From NCBI GenBank assembly GCA_030637025.1, contig DAOVVV010000031.1, positions 1 to 28,292 on the forward strand: DNA of 28,292 nucleotides. The letters run 5' to 3'. Origin of the DNA: JAGLHV01 sp023143305 [NCBI: Clostridia bacterium]. Its GTDB lineage: Bacteria; CBDUZB01; JAGLHV01. The translations under genes and the position numbers were made by a program. This document shows, one piece after another, positions 1 to 8,838 of the stretch (positions are counted from its first letter, which is position 1; each line of letters opens with the position of its first letter). Below the pieces are notes generated by a model, which ran no database searches, was not told the DNA's origin, and was given only the letters and a program-made list of their open reading frames with translations.

Positions 1-113
1 AAATGGAAATAGAATTAATTACTCCGATAGCAATGGAGAAAGAATTAAGATTTGCTATACGAGAGGGTGGACATACCATAGGAGCCGGAGTAGTAAGTGA
101 GATTATAAAATAA
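1..113 (+). CDS. tuf: Elongation factor Tu, C-terminal end (partial)
   Basis: The reading frame is open from base 3 to a TAA at 111-113 and gives the last 36 residues of EF-Tu. The end of domain 3 is recognisable: [17 protein letters not shown] followed by [13 protein letters not shown], matching the conserved FAIREGG.T.GAG family ending. EF-Tu is the GTPase that delivers aminoacyl-tRNA to the ribosome. The GTP-binding domain lies upstream of the window. tuf immediately before rpsJ, with only 19 bases between, is the classical join of the str and S10 operons, so rpsJ is probably co-transcribed with it. The call is secure although only the tail is visible. Confidence 0.95.
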   Translation, partial: MEIELITPIAMEKELRFAIREGGHTIGAGVVSEIIK

Positions 114-132
114 ATTATTCAGGTGGGTAATA

Positions 133-699
133 ATGGCTAAAGAAAAAGCAAAAGAAAAGATTGAAAAAGAGGTCAAAGAGAAAGCAGAAGAAAAAGTTGA
201 GAAACAGGCCAAAGAAAAAACAAAAGAAAAGGTTGAGAAACAGGCCAAAGAAAAACCTAAAAGAAAAACCAGAGTGAAGGAAAAGGATAAAGTAAAAGAG
301 AAAGTTAAAAAAATCAAAGAAGTTAAAGAAGAAGTAAAAAAAGAAAACAAAGAAGTAGCCAAAGAAAAAACAAAAGAAAAGGTCATAGAAAAAACTACTG
401 AGAAAATAAGAATTTACTTAAAAGCTTATGACCATAAAATGTTAGACCAATCTTTGGCAGAAATTGTGGCTAATAGTAAGCGGACAGGAGCGAAGATTTC
501 CGGGCCTATACTGTTGCCTACAAAGATAAGAAGATATACGGTTTTACGGTCGCCGCATGTTGATAAAAAATCAAGAGAACAATTTGAGATGAGGATACAT
601 AAAAGACTGGTAGATATATTGGATCCTACACCTCAAACGGTTGATGCTTTAATGAAGTTGGATTTGCCGACAGGGGTGGATATTCAGATAAAACTATAA
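133..699 (+). CDS. rpsJ: 30S ribosomal protein S10 with a 91-residue Lys/Glu-rich N-terminal extension
   Basis: Residues 92-188 are a complete S10 ([17 protein letters not shown] at its start, TGVDIQIKL at its end). S10 is part of the 30S head and also the NusE antitermination partner of NusB. Family members are about 100 residues; this one is 188. Residues 1-91 are almost only K, E, A and V with scattered T, Q, R and I, alternating in charge, as expected for a long charged helix or disordered tail. A 12-residue unit ([12 protein letters not shown] / [12 protein letters not shown]) is repeated in tandem. The ATG at 133 follows an AGGTGGG site at 121-127. No ATG, GTG or TTG lies close upstream of the S10 core, so translation probably includes the extension. 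A GTG at 274 would still leave about 44 extra residues. Function of the tail is unknown. Confidence 0.93.
   Translation: MAKEKAKEKIEKEVKEKAEEKVEKQAKEKTKEKVEKQAKEKPKRKTRVKEKDKVKEKVKKIKEVKEEVKKENKEVAKEKTKEKVIEKTTEKIRIYLKAYDHKMLDQSLAEIVANSKRTGAKISGPILLPTKIRRYTVLRSPHVDKKSREQFEMRIHKRLVDILDPTPQTVDALMKLDLPTGVDIQIKL
196..383 (+). repeat. Internal direct repeats inside the rpsJ extension
   Basis: A 24-base unit beginning GTTGAGAAACAGGCC occurs exactly at 196-219 and 232-255, a 36-base (12-codon) period. A 26-base segment beginning GCCAAAGAAAAAAC occurs exactly at 208-233 and 358-383. All copies keep the rpsJ frame. This pattern suggests growth of the charged tail by in-frame duplication or slippage. 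Confidence 0.85.
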
Positions 700-746
700 A
701 ATTAATTTTTAAAAAAAGCAATTATTTTTTGGGGAGTGGAGTGATT

Positions 747-1373
747 ATGATTGGGGAAATTATTGGTACAAAAATAGGTATGACTCAGATTTTTGATGGA
801 GAGGGAAAGGCGATAATAGTTACGGCTATTTTAGCCGGGCCCTGTTGGATAACGCAGATGAAAAGTATTAAGAAAGACGGGTATTCAGCAGTGCAATTGG
901 GGTTTGGAGAGAAGAAGGAAGCAAAAATTAATAAACCGCAAAGAGAACATTTTAAAAAGAATAATATAAAACCGCTTGGAACTCTTAAAGAATTTAGAGT
1001 AAAGGATATTAAAGATTATCAAATTGGACAGGAAATTAAAGTTGATTTGTTTAAAGAGGGAGATTTAGTTGATATTACGGGTATTTCTAAGGGGAAAGGT
1101 TTCCAGGGTGTAATAAAGAGACATGGTTTTAAAGGAGGCAGGGCTTCTCATGGTTCTACATTTCATCGCGCACCGGGGTCTATAGGAGCTAGCTCTTGTC
1201 CTTCACGGGTATTTAAAGGAACTAAAATGCCGGGAAGAATGGGGGGAGAACAAAGAACCATGAAAAAATTGAAAATAATAAAAATAGATGTAGAAAATAA
1301 TCTTATCATGGTTAAAGGAAGTATTCCCGGATCGCGAAAAAATATTGTAATAATAAAAAAAGTAAATAAATAA
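747..1373 (+). CDS. rplC: 50S ribosomal protein L3
   Basis: L3 is a primary 23S rRNA-binding protein whose long loop reaches towards the peptidyl-transferase centre. The N-terminus MIGEIIGTKIGMTQIF and the motif HRAPGSIGASSCPSRVFKG followed by TKMPGRMGG are diagnostic. I place the start at ATG 747 (208 aa), behind the purine-rich GGGGAGTGGAG at 731-741, because it matches the family N-terminus. TTG 729 and GTG 741 are in frame but would add residues not found in the family. Second gene of the S10 operon, 47 bases after rpsJ. Confidence 0.96.
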   Translation: MIGEIIGTKIGMTQIFDGEGKAIIVTAILAGPCWITQMKSIKKDGYSAVQLGFGEKKEAKINKPQREHFKKNNIKPLGTLKEFRVKDIKDYQIGQEIKVDLFKEGDLVDITGISKGKGFQGVIKRHGFKGGRASHGSTFHRAPGSIGASSCPSRVFKGTKMPGRMGGEQRTMKKLKIIKIDVENNLIMVKGSIPGSRKNIVIIKKVNK

Positions 1374-1398
1374 AGAGTATGGATTTTAGGAGATAGAA

Positions 1399-2022
1399 AT
1401 GGCTGAAATTGATTTGTATAATGTTAAAGGAAAAGTAATAGATAAAGTTTTGCTTCCGGATGAAATTTTTAAGGTGCAAGTAAAGGATGCTCTTTTAAAT
1501 GAAGTAGTAAAAATGCATTTGGCCAATTGTCGTATGGGGACTGCTTGCACGAAAACAAGAGCAGAAGTTTCCGGAGGGGGAAGCAAGCCGTGGAAACAAA
1601 AAGGAACCGGTAGAGCAAGAGCGGGAACTAACAGGTCTCCTCTCTGGCGTCATGGGGGAGTAACTTTTGGTCCACATCCCCGTAGTTTTAAATATTCTCT
1701 ACCCAAAAAAAAGAAAAGGTTAGCTTTAAAAGGAGCTCTTTCTAATAAATTAAAAGCGGGAGAAGTTTTAGTATTAGATTCGCTGGAGCTTAAAGAACCT
1801 AAAACGAAGATGATGAGTAAGATTTTAAGCGGGATAAAAACGAAAAAAAGCACTTTAATAGTAATAGCAAAGGTAGATAAAATGCTTTTACGGGCAGCAA
1901 GAAATATTCAGGGGGTAAAGATAATAGTAGGAAAAGATTTAAATGTTTACGATGTTTTAAAATACAGAAAAATGGTTATTACTAAAGAAGCTGTTTCGAT
2001 GGTGAAGGAGGTATTAGTTTAA
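1399..2022 (+). CDS. rplD: 50S ribosomal protein L4
   Basis: L4 binds 23S rRNA domain I, and its extended loop lines the exit tunnel. In some bacteria it also represses its own operon. The tunnel loop is recognisable: KTRAEVSGGGSKPWKQKGTG followed by RARAGTNRSPLWRHGGVTFG. The length of 207 aa is typical. The ATG at 1399 follows AGGAGA at 1388-1393. The TAA stop shares its last base with the rplW start (TAATG), so the two are probably translationally coupled. Confidence 0.97.
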   Translation: MAEIDLYNVKGKVIDKVLLPDEIFKVQVKDALLNEVVKMHLANCRMGTACTKTRAEVSGGGSKPWKQKGTGRARAGTNRSPLWRHGGVTFGPHPRSFKYSLPKKKKRLALKGALSNKLKAGEVLVLDSLELKEPKTKMMSKILSGIKTKKSTLIVIAKVDKMLLRAARNIQGVKIIVGKDLNVYDVLKYRKMVITKEAVSMVKEVLV

Positions 2023-2315
2023 TGTTACTGGATGTTTATCAGATAATTAAAAGGCCTCATATTACGGAAAAAAGTAATATTTTAAAAAACCGGGATAATA
2101 AGTATGTTTTTGTTGTTGATAAAAGAGCTAATAAATCTGAAATCAAAAAGGCGGTAGAAGAATTGTTTAAAGTGGATGTAACAAAAGTGAATACACTGAT
2201 TATGCATGGTAAAAAAAGAAGAATGGGAAAAAATGAAGGGCAACGTTCTGATTGGAAAAAAGCAATAGTAACTTTAAAAAAAGGTGAAATCATTAAAGAA
2301 TTAGAACAAGCTTAA
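2022..2315 (+). CDS. rplW: 50S ribosomal protein L23
   Basis: L23 sits at the mouth of the exit tunnel and is the docking site for trigger factor and SRP. The N-terminus [13 protein letters not shown] and the segment [20 protein letters not shown] followed by [12 protein letters not shown] are typical, as is the length of 97 aa. AAGGAGG at 2005-2011 lies inside the end of rplD. The start overlaps the rplD stop by one base. The extended loop [19 protein letters not shown] is present. Confidence 0.97.
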   Translation: MLLDVYQIIKRPHITEKSNILKNRDNKYVFVVDKRANKSEIKKAVEELFKVDVTKVNTLIMHGKKRRMGKNEGQRSDWKKAIVTLKKGEIIKELEQA

Positions 2316-2334
2316 AAATAGAAAGAAGGGTAAA

Positions 2335-3174
2335 ATGGGAATAAAAAAAGATAAACCGACAAGTCCGGCCCGGAGATTTTCCAGCAGGACAGTAAATACT
2401 GAATTGACGAATAAAAAAAGAGAAAAATCTTTGGTTGTTTCTTTGAAAAAAACAGGTGGAAGAAATAATCAGGGTAGAATTACTGTGAGACATCGCGGAG
2501 GCGGTAGTAAGCGGTTATATCGGATAATTGATTTTAAAAGAAATAAATGGGGAGTGTTTGCCCAGGTAAAAGCAATTGAATATGATCCGAATCGATCTTG
2601 TAGAATTGCTCTTCTAATGTACAGTGACGGAGAAAAGAGATATATTCTTCATCCTGTTGGATTATCCGTAGGCGATACTGTTAGTAGTGGTTCAGGAGTA
2701 GAAATAAAAGTTGGAAATGCCTTGTCGCTTAAAGAAATACCGATAGGAACTGTTATTCATAATATAGAAATGAAGCAGGGAAGAGGGGGGCAGTTAGTAA
2801 GGGGTGCCGGTACAGAGGCTCAAATAGTAAGCAAAGAAGAAAAATATGCCCAAATAAAAATGCCTTCAGGAGAAATAAGACGGATATTTATAAATTGTAT
2901 GGCAACAATCGGGCGGGTAGGTAATATTGATAAAGAAAAAATTTCTTTTGGCGGAGCCGGTAGGAAAAGACGTTTAGGAATACGTCCTACGGTAAGAGGG
3001 ACAGCTATGAATACTTGTGACCATCCGCACGGAGGAGGAAGAGGAAAAAGTAAAGGGAGGAAACATCCGGTTTCTCCATGGGGACAACCGACTAAAGGGT
3101 ATAAAACCCGAAGTAAGAAAAAATATAGCGATAAAATGATTATTAGAAGAAAAAAGAGTAGAAAAGGAAGATAG
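2335..3174 (+). CDS. rplB: 50S ribosomal protein L2
   Basis: L2 is one of the most conserved ribosomal proteins and is needed for subunit association and peptidyl-transferase activity. At 279 aa it is full length. The OB-fold/RNA-binding part carries [19 protein letters not shown]. The C-terminal part carries [20 protein letters not shown], including the critical DHPHGGG histidine loop. Here TC replaces the more usual PV before DHPHGGG, a minor variation. The start has GAAAGAAGGG just upstream. It lies 19 bases after rplW. Confidence 0.98.
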   Translation: MGIKKDKPTSPARRFSSRTVNTELTNKKREKSLVVSLKKTGGRNNQGRITVRHRGGGSKRLYRIIDFKRNKWGVFAQVKAIEYDPNRSCRIALLMYSDGEKRYILHPVGLSVGDTVSSGSGVEIKVGNALSLKEIPIGTVIHNIEMKQGRGGQLVRGAGTEAQIVSKEEKYAQIKMPSGEIRRIFINCMATIGRVGNIDKEKISFGGAGRKRRLGIRPTVRGTAMNTCDHPHGGGRGKSKGRKHPVSPWGQPTKGYKTRSKKKYSDKMIIRRKKSRKGR

Positions 3175-3206
3175 TTTTTATTTGGATGTTTTAAAGGAGG
3201 AAGATA

Positions 3207-3494
3207 ATGGGACGTTCAACAGCAAAAGGGCCTTATATAGATGAAAAGTTATTAAAGAAAATTACAAAAATGAATATGGCTGGAGAAAAGAAAGTAATAA
3301 AAACATGGGCGAGAAGTTCGGTTATTTCACCTGATTTTGTGGGTCATACGATAGCTATTCATAATGGTAAAAAATTTATTCCGATTTATATGACTGAAAA
3401 TATGGTAGGCCATAAATTAGGTGAATTTTCTCCTACCAGGTTTTTTAAAGGGCATGGATCGTCGCATACTAAAGAAGTAAGTTCTTTAACATAA
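3207..3494 (+). CDS. rpsS: 30S ribosomal protein S19
   Basis: S19 forms a complex with S13 in the 30S head and contacts A-site tRNA and the intersubunit bridge. At 95 aa, the motifs [26 protein letters not shown] and [17 protein letters not shown] are diagnostic. A strong AAAGGAGGAAG precedes ATG 3207. The gap to the next gene (rplV) is 124 bases, large for this operon, because a palindromic repeat lies in it. Confidence 0.97.
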   Translation: MGRSTAKGPYIDEKLLKKITKMNMAGEKKVIKTWARSSVISPDFVGHTIAIHNGKKFIPIYMTENMVGHKLGEFSPTRFFKGHGSSHTKEVSSLT

Positions 3495-3502
3495 AGACGC
3501 TT

Positions 3503-3554
3503 GTCCGCCAGTCTTTAATGTGGATCCGCTCCGCTTTAAGCGGATAAGGCGGAG
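3503..3554. repeat. Palindromic dispersed repeat element in the rpsS-rplV gap
   Basis: A GC-rich island lies in an AT-rich operon. The outer stem is TCCGCC (3504-3509) with GGCGGA (3548-3553). An inner stem pairs ATCCGCT (3524-3530) with AGCGGAT (3539-3545), or alternatively CCGCT with AGCGG around TTA. Read on the minus strand it starts CCGCCTTA and ends GACTGGCGG, the same two ends found in a shorter element at 24195-24215. It is probably a copy of a dispersed family. No T-run follows, so it does not look like an intrinsic terminator. Confidence 0.7.
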
Positions 3555-3618
3555 GTTAAAATTTGTTTTATTGGATTGGTTGTGAGAAAATAGTTTTTTA
3601 AGAGGAGGGTGTATAAAA

Positions 3619-3942
3619 GTGAGAGGAAAAGCAGTTGCTCGTTTTACTCGTGTAGGGAACCGGAAGGTAAATCAAATATTAGATATAATTCGTGGTAAAA
3701 ATGTTACGCAAGCTTATAAGATACTTAAGTTTACCAAAAAAATGGCTATGCCTATGGTCGTAAAAACCTTAAAATCAGCAGTGGCTAATATTGGTAAAAT
3801 GGTAGATGAAAATAAAATATATATAAAAGAAACTTATGCCGGGCAGGGTCCTGTTTTAAAAAGAATGCGTCCTATGGCTATGGGGCGAGGGGCAATATAT
3901 CGCAGGAAAACCAGTCATGTAACAATAATTGTCGGAGATTAA
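3619..3942 (+). CDS. rplV: 50S ribosomal protein L22
   Basis: L22 contributes a beta-hairpin to the exit tunnel next to L4 and contacts all 23S domains. The segments KAVARFTRVGNRKVNQILDI and GPVLKRMRPMAMGRGAIYRR followed by KTSHVTIIV identify it. At 107 aa it is normal length. The start is GTG at 3619 behind AGAGGAGGG (3601-3609); no ATG fits. The 5' flank downstream of the repeat element supplies its own strong ribosome site, so translation probably does not depend on coupling to rpsS. Confidence 0.96.
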   Translation: MRGKAVARFTRVGNRKVNQILDIIRGKNVTQAYKILKFTKKMAMPMVVKTLKSAVANIGKMVDENKIYIKETYAGQGPVLKRMRPMAMGRGAIYRRKTSHVTIIVGD

Positions 3943-3986
3943 GAAAATATTAAAAAAAGGATTAAAGAGCAGAGGAGGAAAATAGA

Positions 3987-4733
3987 GTGGGGCAAAAGAT
4001 ACACCCTAGAGGATTTCGATTAGGCTATATTGAAGATTGGACTGCAAAGTGGTTTGGAGGGAAGAGGTTTCCTCTTTTATTAGTAGAAGACTTGAAAATA
4101 CGCAAGATTATAGAACAAAAAACAAGAAACGGAGAAGTTTCTAAGGTAAAGATAGAACGGGCAGGAGATTATGTGCGGATGAATATTTTTACGGCTCGCC
4201 CCGGGATTATAATTGGTAAAAAAGGGCAGGATGTAGAAAATTTAAGGAAAGAGATAGAGAAGTTAATTCATAAAAAGACGTTTATCAATATTATTGAAAT
4301 AAAAGCGCCGGAGCTGGAAGCTAAATTAGTAGCAGGAAGTGTTGCTTTTCAATTAGAAAGGAAGATTTCTTATAGAAGAGCGATAAAGCGTGCTATAGAG
4401 AGAACAATGAAAAGGGGTGCTCTGGGGATTAAAATATGTGTTTCCGGTAGATTATCAGGAGCAGAAATAGCGCGGACTGAATGGCTTAAAGAAGGGCGAA
4501 TACCTTTACAAACGTTAAGGGCTGAAATTGATTATGGTTTTAAAGAAGCTTTTACTACTTATGGCCGGATTGGTGTAAAGGTCTGGATATTTAAAAAAGA
4601 AATATTTCTAAAAGAAAAGAAAAAACTATTACCGGTTATTAATCAGGATAAGAGTATTGAGAATAATAATAAAGAAAAAACAACAGCAGGTTTAAGTGAA
4701 GGAGAAAAAAATGTTGATTCCGAAAAGGGTTAA
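3987..4733 (+). CDS. rpsC: 30S ribosomal protein S3
   Basis: S3 lines the mRNA entry channel of the 30S head and has helicase-assisting activity. The N-terminus [12 protein letters not shown], a KH domain with GKKG at residues 77-80 ([20 protein letters not shown]), and the C-terminal part [20 protein letters not shown] followed by [11 protein letters not shown] are all present. The start is GTG at 3987 behind AGAGGAGGAA. The protein has a polar, charged C-terminal tail of roughly 45 residues after the conserved VKVWIFK. Its last 23 bases overlap rplP. Confidence 0.97.
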   Translation: MGQKIHPRGFRLGYIEDWTAKWFGGKRFPLLLVEDLKIRKIIEQKTRNGEVSKVKIERAGDYVRMNIFTARPGIIIGKKGQDVENLRKEIEKLIHKKTFINIIEIKAPELEAKLVAGSVAFQLERKISYRRAIKRAIERTMKRGALGIKICVSGRLSGAEIARTEWLKEGRIPLQTLRAEIDYGFKEAFTTYGRIGVKVWIFKKEIFLKEKKKLLPVINQDKSIENNNKEKTTAGLSEGEKNVDSEKG

Positions 4734-5124
4734 ATATCGTAAATCGCATCGAGGTAATATGAAAGGGAGAGCAAAAGGAGGAACGAATGTTTCCTTTGGC
4801 GAATATGGTTTGCAAGCACTGGAACCGGCGTGGATTACAGGACGCCAAATTGAATCTGCGCGTGTGGCCTTGACTCGTTCTATTAAAAAAGGGGGTAAAG
4901 TCTGGATTAGGATTTTTCCGGATAAACCTGTTTCTAAAAAACCAGCTGAAACTCGAATGGGAAAGGGAAAAGGGATGCCGGAATTTTGGGTAGCAGTAGT
5001 GAAACCGGGAAGAGTGCTTTTTGAATTGGAAGGATTGGACCAAATAGATGCGAAAAAGGCAATAAAGCGTGCTTCTTATAAATTACCGATTAAGACCAAA
5101 TTTTTGATGCGTAAAGAAATTTAG
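4711..5124 (+). CDS. rplP: 50S ribosomal protein L16
   Basis: L16 helps shape the A site and binds near the peptidyl-transferase centre. The start ATG 4711 gives the canonical [25 protein letters not shown] at 4699-4704 fits it, whereas the upstream in-frame GTG 4696 has no such site and adds non-family residues. Other hallmarks are [20 protein letters not shown] and [20 protein letters not shown]. It is 137 aa. The start lies 23 bases inside rpsC, implying coupled translation. Confidence 0.97.
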   Translation: MLIPKRVKYRKSHRGNMKGRAKGGTNVSFGEYGLQALEPAWITGRQIESARVALTRSIKKGGKVWIRIFPDKPVSKKPAETRMGKGKGMPEFWVAVVKPGRVLFELEGLDQIDAKKAIKRASYKLPIKTKFLMRKEI

Positions 5125-5183
5125 TTTATGTTTTAATAAATATAGAAATTTATTATATGTTAATAAAATTGTAGGAGATAAAG

Positions 5184-5393
5184 ATGGAAGCAAAAAAAGT
5201 AAGAGAACTTTCAATTACGGAATTAGAAGAAAAAATAAGGTCGGTTAAAGAACAATTATTTAAGTTGAAATTCGAAAAAGCAATGGTTTCTCCTAAAAAT
5301 CCTTTGATAATTAGAAGTTTGAGGAGAGATGTTGCCCGGATGAAAACTATTTTGTCAGAACAAAAAGGCAAAGAAAAAGCTGAAAAACAATAA
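5184..5393 (+). CDS. rpmC: 50S ribosomal protein L29
   Basis: L29 is a small helical-hairpin protein beside L23 at the tunnel exit. At 69 aa the sequence shows the family pattern: VRELSITELEEKIRSVKEQL then FKLKFEKA, then PLIIRSLRRDVARMKTIL. GTAGGAGAT precedes ATG 5184. Gene order rplP-rpmC-rpsQ supports the call. Confidence 0.95.
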   Translation: MEAKKVRELSITELEEKIRSVKEQLFKLKFEKAMVSPKNPLIIRSLRRDVARMKTILSEQKGKEKAEKQ

Positions 5394-5460
5394 TAACTGA
5401 AAAAAACTAAAATTTAAATGGAAAGATTTTAATTGGTGTTAAAAAGAGAGAGGAAAAATA

Positions 5461-5742
5461 ATGGAAAATAAGAAAAAGAAAATTAGAGTGGGCGAAGTTG
5501 TTTCTGAAAAGATGGATAAAACACGAGTAGTAGAAGTTTCTCGGAAAGTTAGGCATCCTTTATATAGTAAGGTAATGAAAAGAACAACTTCTTTTATGGT
5601 TCATGATGAAGAGAATGAATCACATTTGGGTGATAGGGTAAGAATTATAGAAACCAGGCCGTTAAGTAAAAATAAAAGATGGTATATATCAAAAATAATA
5701 GAAAAAAACAAAAGAGATTTAACAGGAAAGAAGAGGAATTAA
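5461..5742 (+). CDS. rpsQ: 30S ribosomal protein S17
   Basis: S17 is an OB-fold primary 16S rRNA-binding protein of the 30S body. The motifs GEVVSEKMDKTRVVEV, VRHPLYSKVMKRTTSFMVHD and GDRVRIIETRPLSKNKRW are diagnostic. It is 93 aa, with a short basic C-terminal tail. The AGAGAGGAAAA site sits directly before ATG 5461. Only 3 bases separate its stop from rplN. Confidence 0.97.
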   Translation: MENKKKKIRVGEVVSEKMDKTRVVEVSRKVRHPLYSKVMKRTTSFMVHDEENESHLGDRVRIIETRPLSKNKRWYISKIIEKNKRDLTGKKRN

Positions 5743-5745
5743 ACG

Positions 5746-6114
5746 ATGATTCAAACACAGACGAGGTTAAAAGTGGCTGATAATTCAGGGGCTAAAGAAA
5801 TAATGTGCATAAAAACTTTAGGTGGAACAAAAAGGAGATATTCCCGGGTGGGGGACATTATTGTTGGTGCGGTAAAAAGTGCTATTCCGGGTGCAGCGAT
5901 AAAAAAAGGAGATGTGGTTCGGGCTGTAATAGTAAGAACGGTTAAAGAATATAGAAGATTAGATGGTTCTTATATTAAGTTTGACCAGAACGGTGCAGTA
6001 ATTGTTGATGATAAAAATGAACCTAAAGGGACACGTATTTTTGGTCCTGTAGCCAGGGAATTACGGGATAGAAAATTTATGAAAATAATTTCTCTTGCTC
6101 CGGAAGTTGTTTAA
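5746..6114 (+). CDS. rplN: 50S ribosomal protein L14
   Basis: L14 is a highly conserved barrel protein at the subunit interface and is the target of the silencing factor Rsf[21 protein letters not shown] starts the protein, and [20 protein letters not shown] followed by ISLAPEVV ends it. At 122 aa it matches the family exactly. The start ATG 5746 uses AAGAGGAA in the end of rpsQ as ribosome site. Confidence 0.98.
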   Translation: MIQTQTRLKVADNSGAKEIMCIKTLGGTKRRYSRVGDIIVGAVKSAIPGAAIKKGDVVRAVIVRTVKEYRRLDGSYIKFDQNGAVIVDDKNEPKGTRIFGPVARELRDRKFMKIISLAPEVV

Positions 6115-6182
6115 TTTAAAAAAAGAATAATATAAAAATAAAGATATAAATATTCGGATTGTTCTTAATGAAGGAGAATGAA

Positions 6183-6494
6183 ATGTTACATATTAAGAAA
6201 AAAGATAAAGTAAAACTTTTAGCAGGGAAAGATAAAGGTAAAACAGGAGAGGTGCTTAAGGTTTTTCCTGTTAAAAAAAGGATAATTATAAGTAAGATAA
6301 ATTTTATAAAAAGGCATACACGTTCTACTCAAACACAACCGGGTGGAATTAGAGAAAAAGAAGCGTCTATACATATTTCTAATGTGATGTTGGTATGCAA
6401 CAAATGTAATAAGCCTACAAGGGTAAGTGTTGATTATTTATCCGACGGTAAAAAAATAAGAATTTGTAAAAAATGTGGCGAGATTATTATATAA
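6183..6494 (+). CDS. rplX: 50S ribosomal protein L24, zinc-ribbon form
   Basis: L24 initiates 50S assembly. The KOW segment DKVKLLAGKDKGKTGEVLKV lies near the N-terminus and INFIKRHTRSTQTQPGGIRE follows. The C-terminal part carries CNKC and CKKC pairs separated by about 20 residues, a probable zinc ribbon. ATG 6183 (103 aa) is chosen because AAGGAG at 6171-6176 is correctly spaced. ATG 6168 and TTG 6159 are in frame but lie upstream of that site. Confidence 0.96.
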   Translation: MLHIKKKDKVKLLAGKDKGKTGEVLKVFPVKKRIIISKINFIKRHTRSTQTQPGGIREKEASIHISNVMLVCNKCNKPTRVSVDYLSDGKKIRICKKCGEIII

Positions 6495-6544
6495 ATATTT
6501 ATTTTACAAGAGAAAATAATCATTAAATTTTAAAGGAGAAGGCA

Positions 6545-7087
6545 ATGGCAAGGCTTTTAGAGGTGTATAAAAAAGAGATTGTTCCCAAATTGATGAAGCA
6601 GTTTAAATATAAAAATGTAATGGAAGTGCCTTATATTCAAAAGATAGTTGTAAATATGGGTTTATCGGAAGCTAAAGATGATATAAAAATTATTGATCGG
6701 GCACGGGGGGAATTAGCGGCGATAACCGGACAAAATCCTTTAATTACCAAAGCTAAGAAATCTATTTCTAATTTTAAATTAAGGGAAGGAGTTCCTATTG
6801 GAGCAAAAGTTACTTTACGCAGCAGGAGAATGTATGAGTTTTTGGATCGTCTGATAAATGCAGCACTTCCTCGAATTCGGGATTTTAAAGGGATATCGCG
6901 TAAGGCTTTTGATAAAGAGGGGAATTATAATTTAGGCATTCGGGAACAGTCAATTTTTCCCGAAATAAAAGCGGATAAAGTGGAAAAAACAAGGGGTTTA
7001 AATATTACAATTGTGATTGGTTCTAAATCAATAGAAGAATCAAGAGAATTGTTAAATTTATTTGGAATGCCTTTTCGGAAGAAATAA
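6545..7087 (+). CDS. rplE: 50S ribosomal protein L5
   Basis: L5 binds 5S rRNA and contacts P-site tRNA in the central protuberance. The segments [59 protein letters not shown] and [19 protein letters not shown] are typical. The length of 180 aa is standard. AAAGGAGAAGGCA precedes ATG 6545. Followed after 13 bases by the zinc S14 gene, as in many bacteria with the short S14. Confidence 0.97.
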   Translation: MARLLEVYKKEIVPKLMKQFKYKNVMEVPYIQKIVVNMGLSEAKDDIKIIDRARGELAAITGQNPLITKAKKSISNFKLREGVPIGAKVTLRSRRMYEFLDRLINAALPRIRDFKGISRKAFDKEGNYNLGIREQSIFPEIKADKVEKTRGLNITIVIGSKSIEESRELLNLFGMPFRKK

Positions 7088-7100
7088 AGGGAGAGATTTT

Positions 7101-7286
7101 ATGGCTAAGACATGTTTGATTTATAAACAAAAATGTGAACCGAAGTATAAAGTGCGCAAATATAATCGGTGTGGTGTATGTGGAAGGCCCAGAGCATATA
7201 TGAGAGATTTTGGTATATGCAGGATATGCTTTAGAGCATTGGCTCATGAGGGAGAAATTCCCGGTGTAACTAAAGCCAGTTGGTAA
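7101..7286 (+). CDS. rpsZ: 30S ribosomal protein S14, type Z (zinc-binding)
   Basis: This 61-residue S14 is the short zinc form. Cysteines at 24, 27, 40 and 43 (CGVC and CRIC) make the zinc site, and the family ending [11 protein letters not shown] is intact. It also has Cys5 and Cys12 near the N-terminus. S14 belongs to the 30S head. ATG 7101 is preceded by AAAGGGAGAG. A frame opening further upstream at 7062 would run into rplE and is not the start. The long zinc-free S14 is not encoded here. Confidence 0.97.
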   Translation: MAKTCLIYKQKCEPKYKVRKYNRCGVCGRPRAYMRDFGICRICFRALAHEGEIPGVTKASW

Positions 7287-7319
7287 ATTAAGTAAATAAA
7301 AAAGATGAGGTGAAAAAAA

Positions 7320-7718
7320 ATGGCGATGACAGACCCAATTGCAGATATGTTGACCAGGATTAGAAATGCTAATAAAGAATTTCACGAAAAAGTGGATATT
7401 CCGGCTTCGAAAGTTAAAAGAGGAATAACAGAGATTTTAAAGGAAGAAGGGTATATTGCTAATTATAAACATATTTCTGACCGAAAACAGGGAATTTTAC
7501 GTGTTTATTTAAAATATACTCTTAACAAATCGCGGGTAATAAAAAAAATAAAGCGTATTAGCCGGCCGGGATTAAGAATTTATAAAAGATTTGATCAACT
7601 TCCTAAAGTTCTGGGAGGGTTAGGAACGGCAATAATTTCTACTTCAAAGGGATTAATGACTGATGAAAAAGCTCGTCAAGCTCAAATAGGCGGAGAAGTA
7701 ATTTGTTATATTTGGTAA
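7320..7718 (+). CDS. rpsH: 30S ribosomal protein S8
   Basis: S8 binds 16S rRNA helix 21 and in some bacteria represses the spc operon. [60 protein letters not shown] and GGEVICYIW are the family hallmarks. At 132 aa it is normal. The start ATG 7320 (MAMTDP) follows GAGGTGA at 7307-7313; a second ATG at 7326 is possible. Confidence 0.97.
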   Translation: MAMTDPIADMLTRIRNANKEFHEKVDIPASKVKRGITEILKEEGYIANYKHISDRKQGILRVYLKYTLNKSRVIKKIKRISRPGLRIYKRFDQLPKVLGGLGTAIISTSKGLMTDEKARQAQIGGEVICYIW

Positions 7719-7786
7719 TGAAAAACCTTAAGTTAAAAGTATAAAATTAATTTAGAAATTTTTTTGTGAGTAAACAGGAGAAACAA

Positions 7787-8350
7787 ATGAGTAGAATAGG
7801 AAAGAAGCCGGTAATTGTTCCTTCCGGTGTTAAAATAGAAATGAAAGGGAATGTAATTACAGTTACAGGTCCTAAAGGAAAATTGGATCAAAAAATACAT
7901 CCGGTAATGAAAGTAACCTTGAAGGAAAAAGAATTATTGGTAGATCGTTTATCAGATGCTAAGTTGTATCGGGCTATTCATGGTACTACGCGGGCGTTAA
8001 TTGCTAATATGGTTAAGGGTGTTACTGATGGGTTTGAGAAGATTTTGCAGATACGGGGAGTAGGATATCGAGCCTCTATTTCGGGGAAAAAATTAATTTT
8101 ATTATTAGGATTTTCTCATCCGGTAGAATTTTCTTTTCCTGAAGGGATAAATGTCACGGTACTTCCCAAACAGAATCAAATAGTTGTTAGTGGTATCGAT
8201 AAACAGGTCGTCGGTGAAATTTCCAGTAATATTCGTGCTTTTAAAAAACCGGAGCCCTATAAAGGTAAAGGGATAAGATATTTGAATGAAAGGGTGAGAA
8301 AGAAAGCAGGTAAAGCTGCAGGTGTAGGTGGTTCAGGCGGTAAAAAATAA
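7787..8350 (+). CDS. rplF: 50S ribosomal protein L6
   Basis: L6 lies near the factor-binding centre and is made of two related halves. The start MSRIGKKPVIVPSGVKIE at ATG 7787 (187 aa) fits the family and has CAGGAG at 7775-7780. The in-frame GTG 7766 would add seven residues upstream of the site. The C-terminal signature KPEPYKGKGIRYLNERVRKK followed by AGKAAG is present, with a short Gly/Lys tail. Confidence 0.97.
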   Translation: MSRIGKKPVIVPSGVKIEMKGNVITVTGPKGKLDQKIHPVMKVTLKEKELLVDRLSDAKLYRAIHGTTRALIANMVKGVTDGFEKILQIRGVGYRASISGKKLILLLGFSHPVEFSFPEGINVTVLPKQNQIVVSGIDKQVVGEISSNIRAFKKPEPYKGKGIRYLNERVRKKAGKAAGVGGSGGKK

Positions 8351-8386
8351 AAAGACATTTTGAAAAAGCAGTAAAGCGAGGTAAAA

Positions 8387-8749
8387 ATGGAAAAAAGACG
8401 TTTTGAAATGAGAAAAAAAAGGCATTTTCGAGTTCGTAAAAATATTTTCGGAGTAGAATCATGCCCAAGATTATGTGTATATAAGAGTTCAAAGCATACG
8501 TATGTGCAAATTATCGATGATGAAAAAGGGAATACTCTGGTGGCTTGTTCTACATTATCATCGGAAATAAAGGAAAAAATATCATATTCCGGTAATATTG
8601 CCGCAGCGGAAAAAGTAGGTAATTTAATTGCTGAGAAAGCAAAAAAACTGGGAATAAAAAAGATAGTTTTTGATCGGGGCGGTTATCTTTATCACGGAAA
8701 AGTAAAGGCGTTGGCAGAAGCTGCAAGGAAATCAGGTCTTAATTTTTAA
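8387..8749 (+). CDS. rplR: 50S ribosomal protein L18
   Basis: L18 binds 5S rRNA with L5 in the central protuberance. The N-terminal basic arm ([19 protein letters not shown]) and the core [40 protein letters not shown] and [20 protein letters not shown] are typical. It is 120 aa. GCGAGGTAAAA precedes ATG 8387. It lies between rplF and rpsE in the usual spc order. Confidence 0.97.
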   Translation: MEKRRFEMRKKRHFRVRKNIFGVESCPRLCVYKSSKHTYVQIIDDEKGNTLVACSTLSSEIKEKISYSGNIAAAEKVGNLIAEKAKKLGIKKIVFDRGGYLYHGKVKALAEAARKSGLNF

Positions 8750-8838
8750 TAAAGGATTTATTCTGAAGAGTTAGTTGTAATGAGATAGATTTAGATTTAA
8801 AATTCGGAAAATATTGTTTAAGGAAGGAGAAGTAAGTG

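Noticed and set aside
45-386. Minus-strand open frame opposite rpsJ, rich in Phe and Ser
   Set aside because: It is the antisense of the Lys/Glu-rich S10 tail; the low complexity keeps the opposite frame open. It has no ribosome site or family resemblance.
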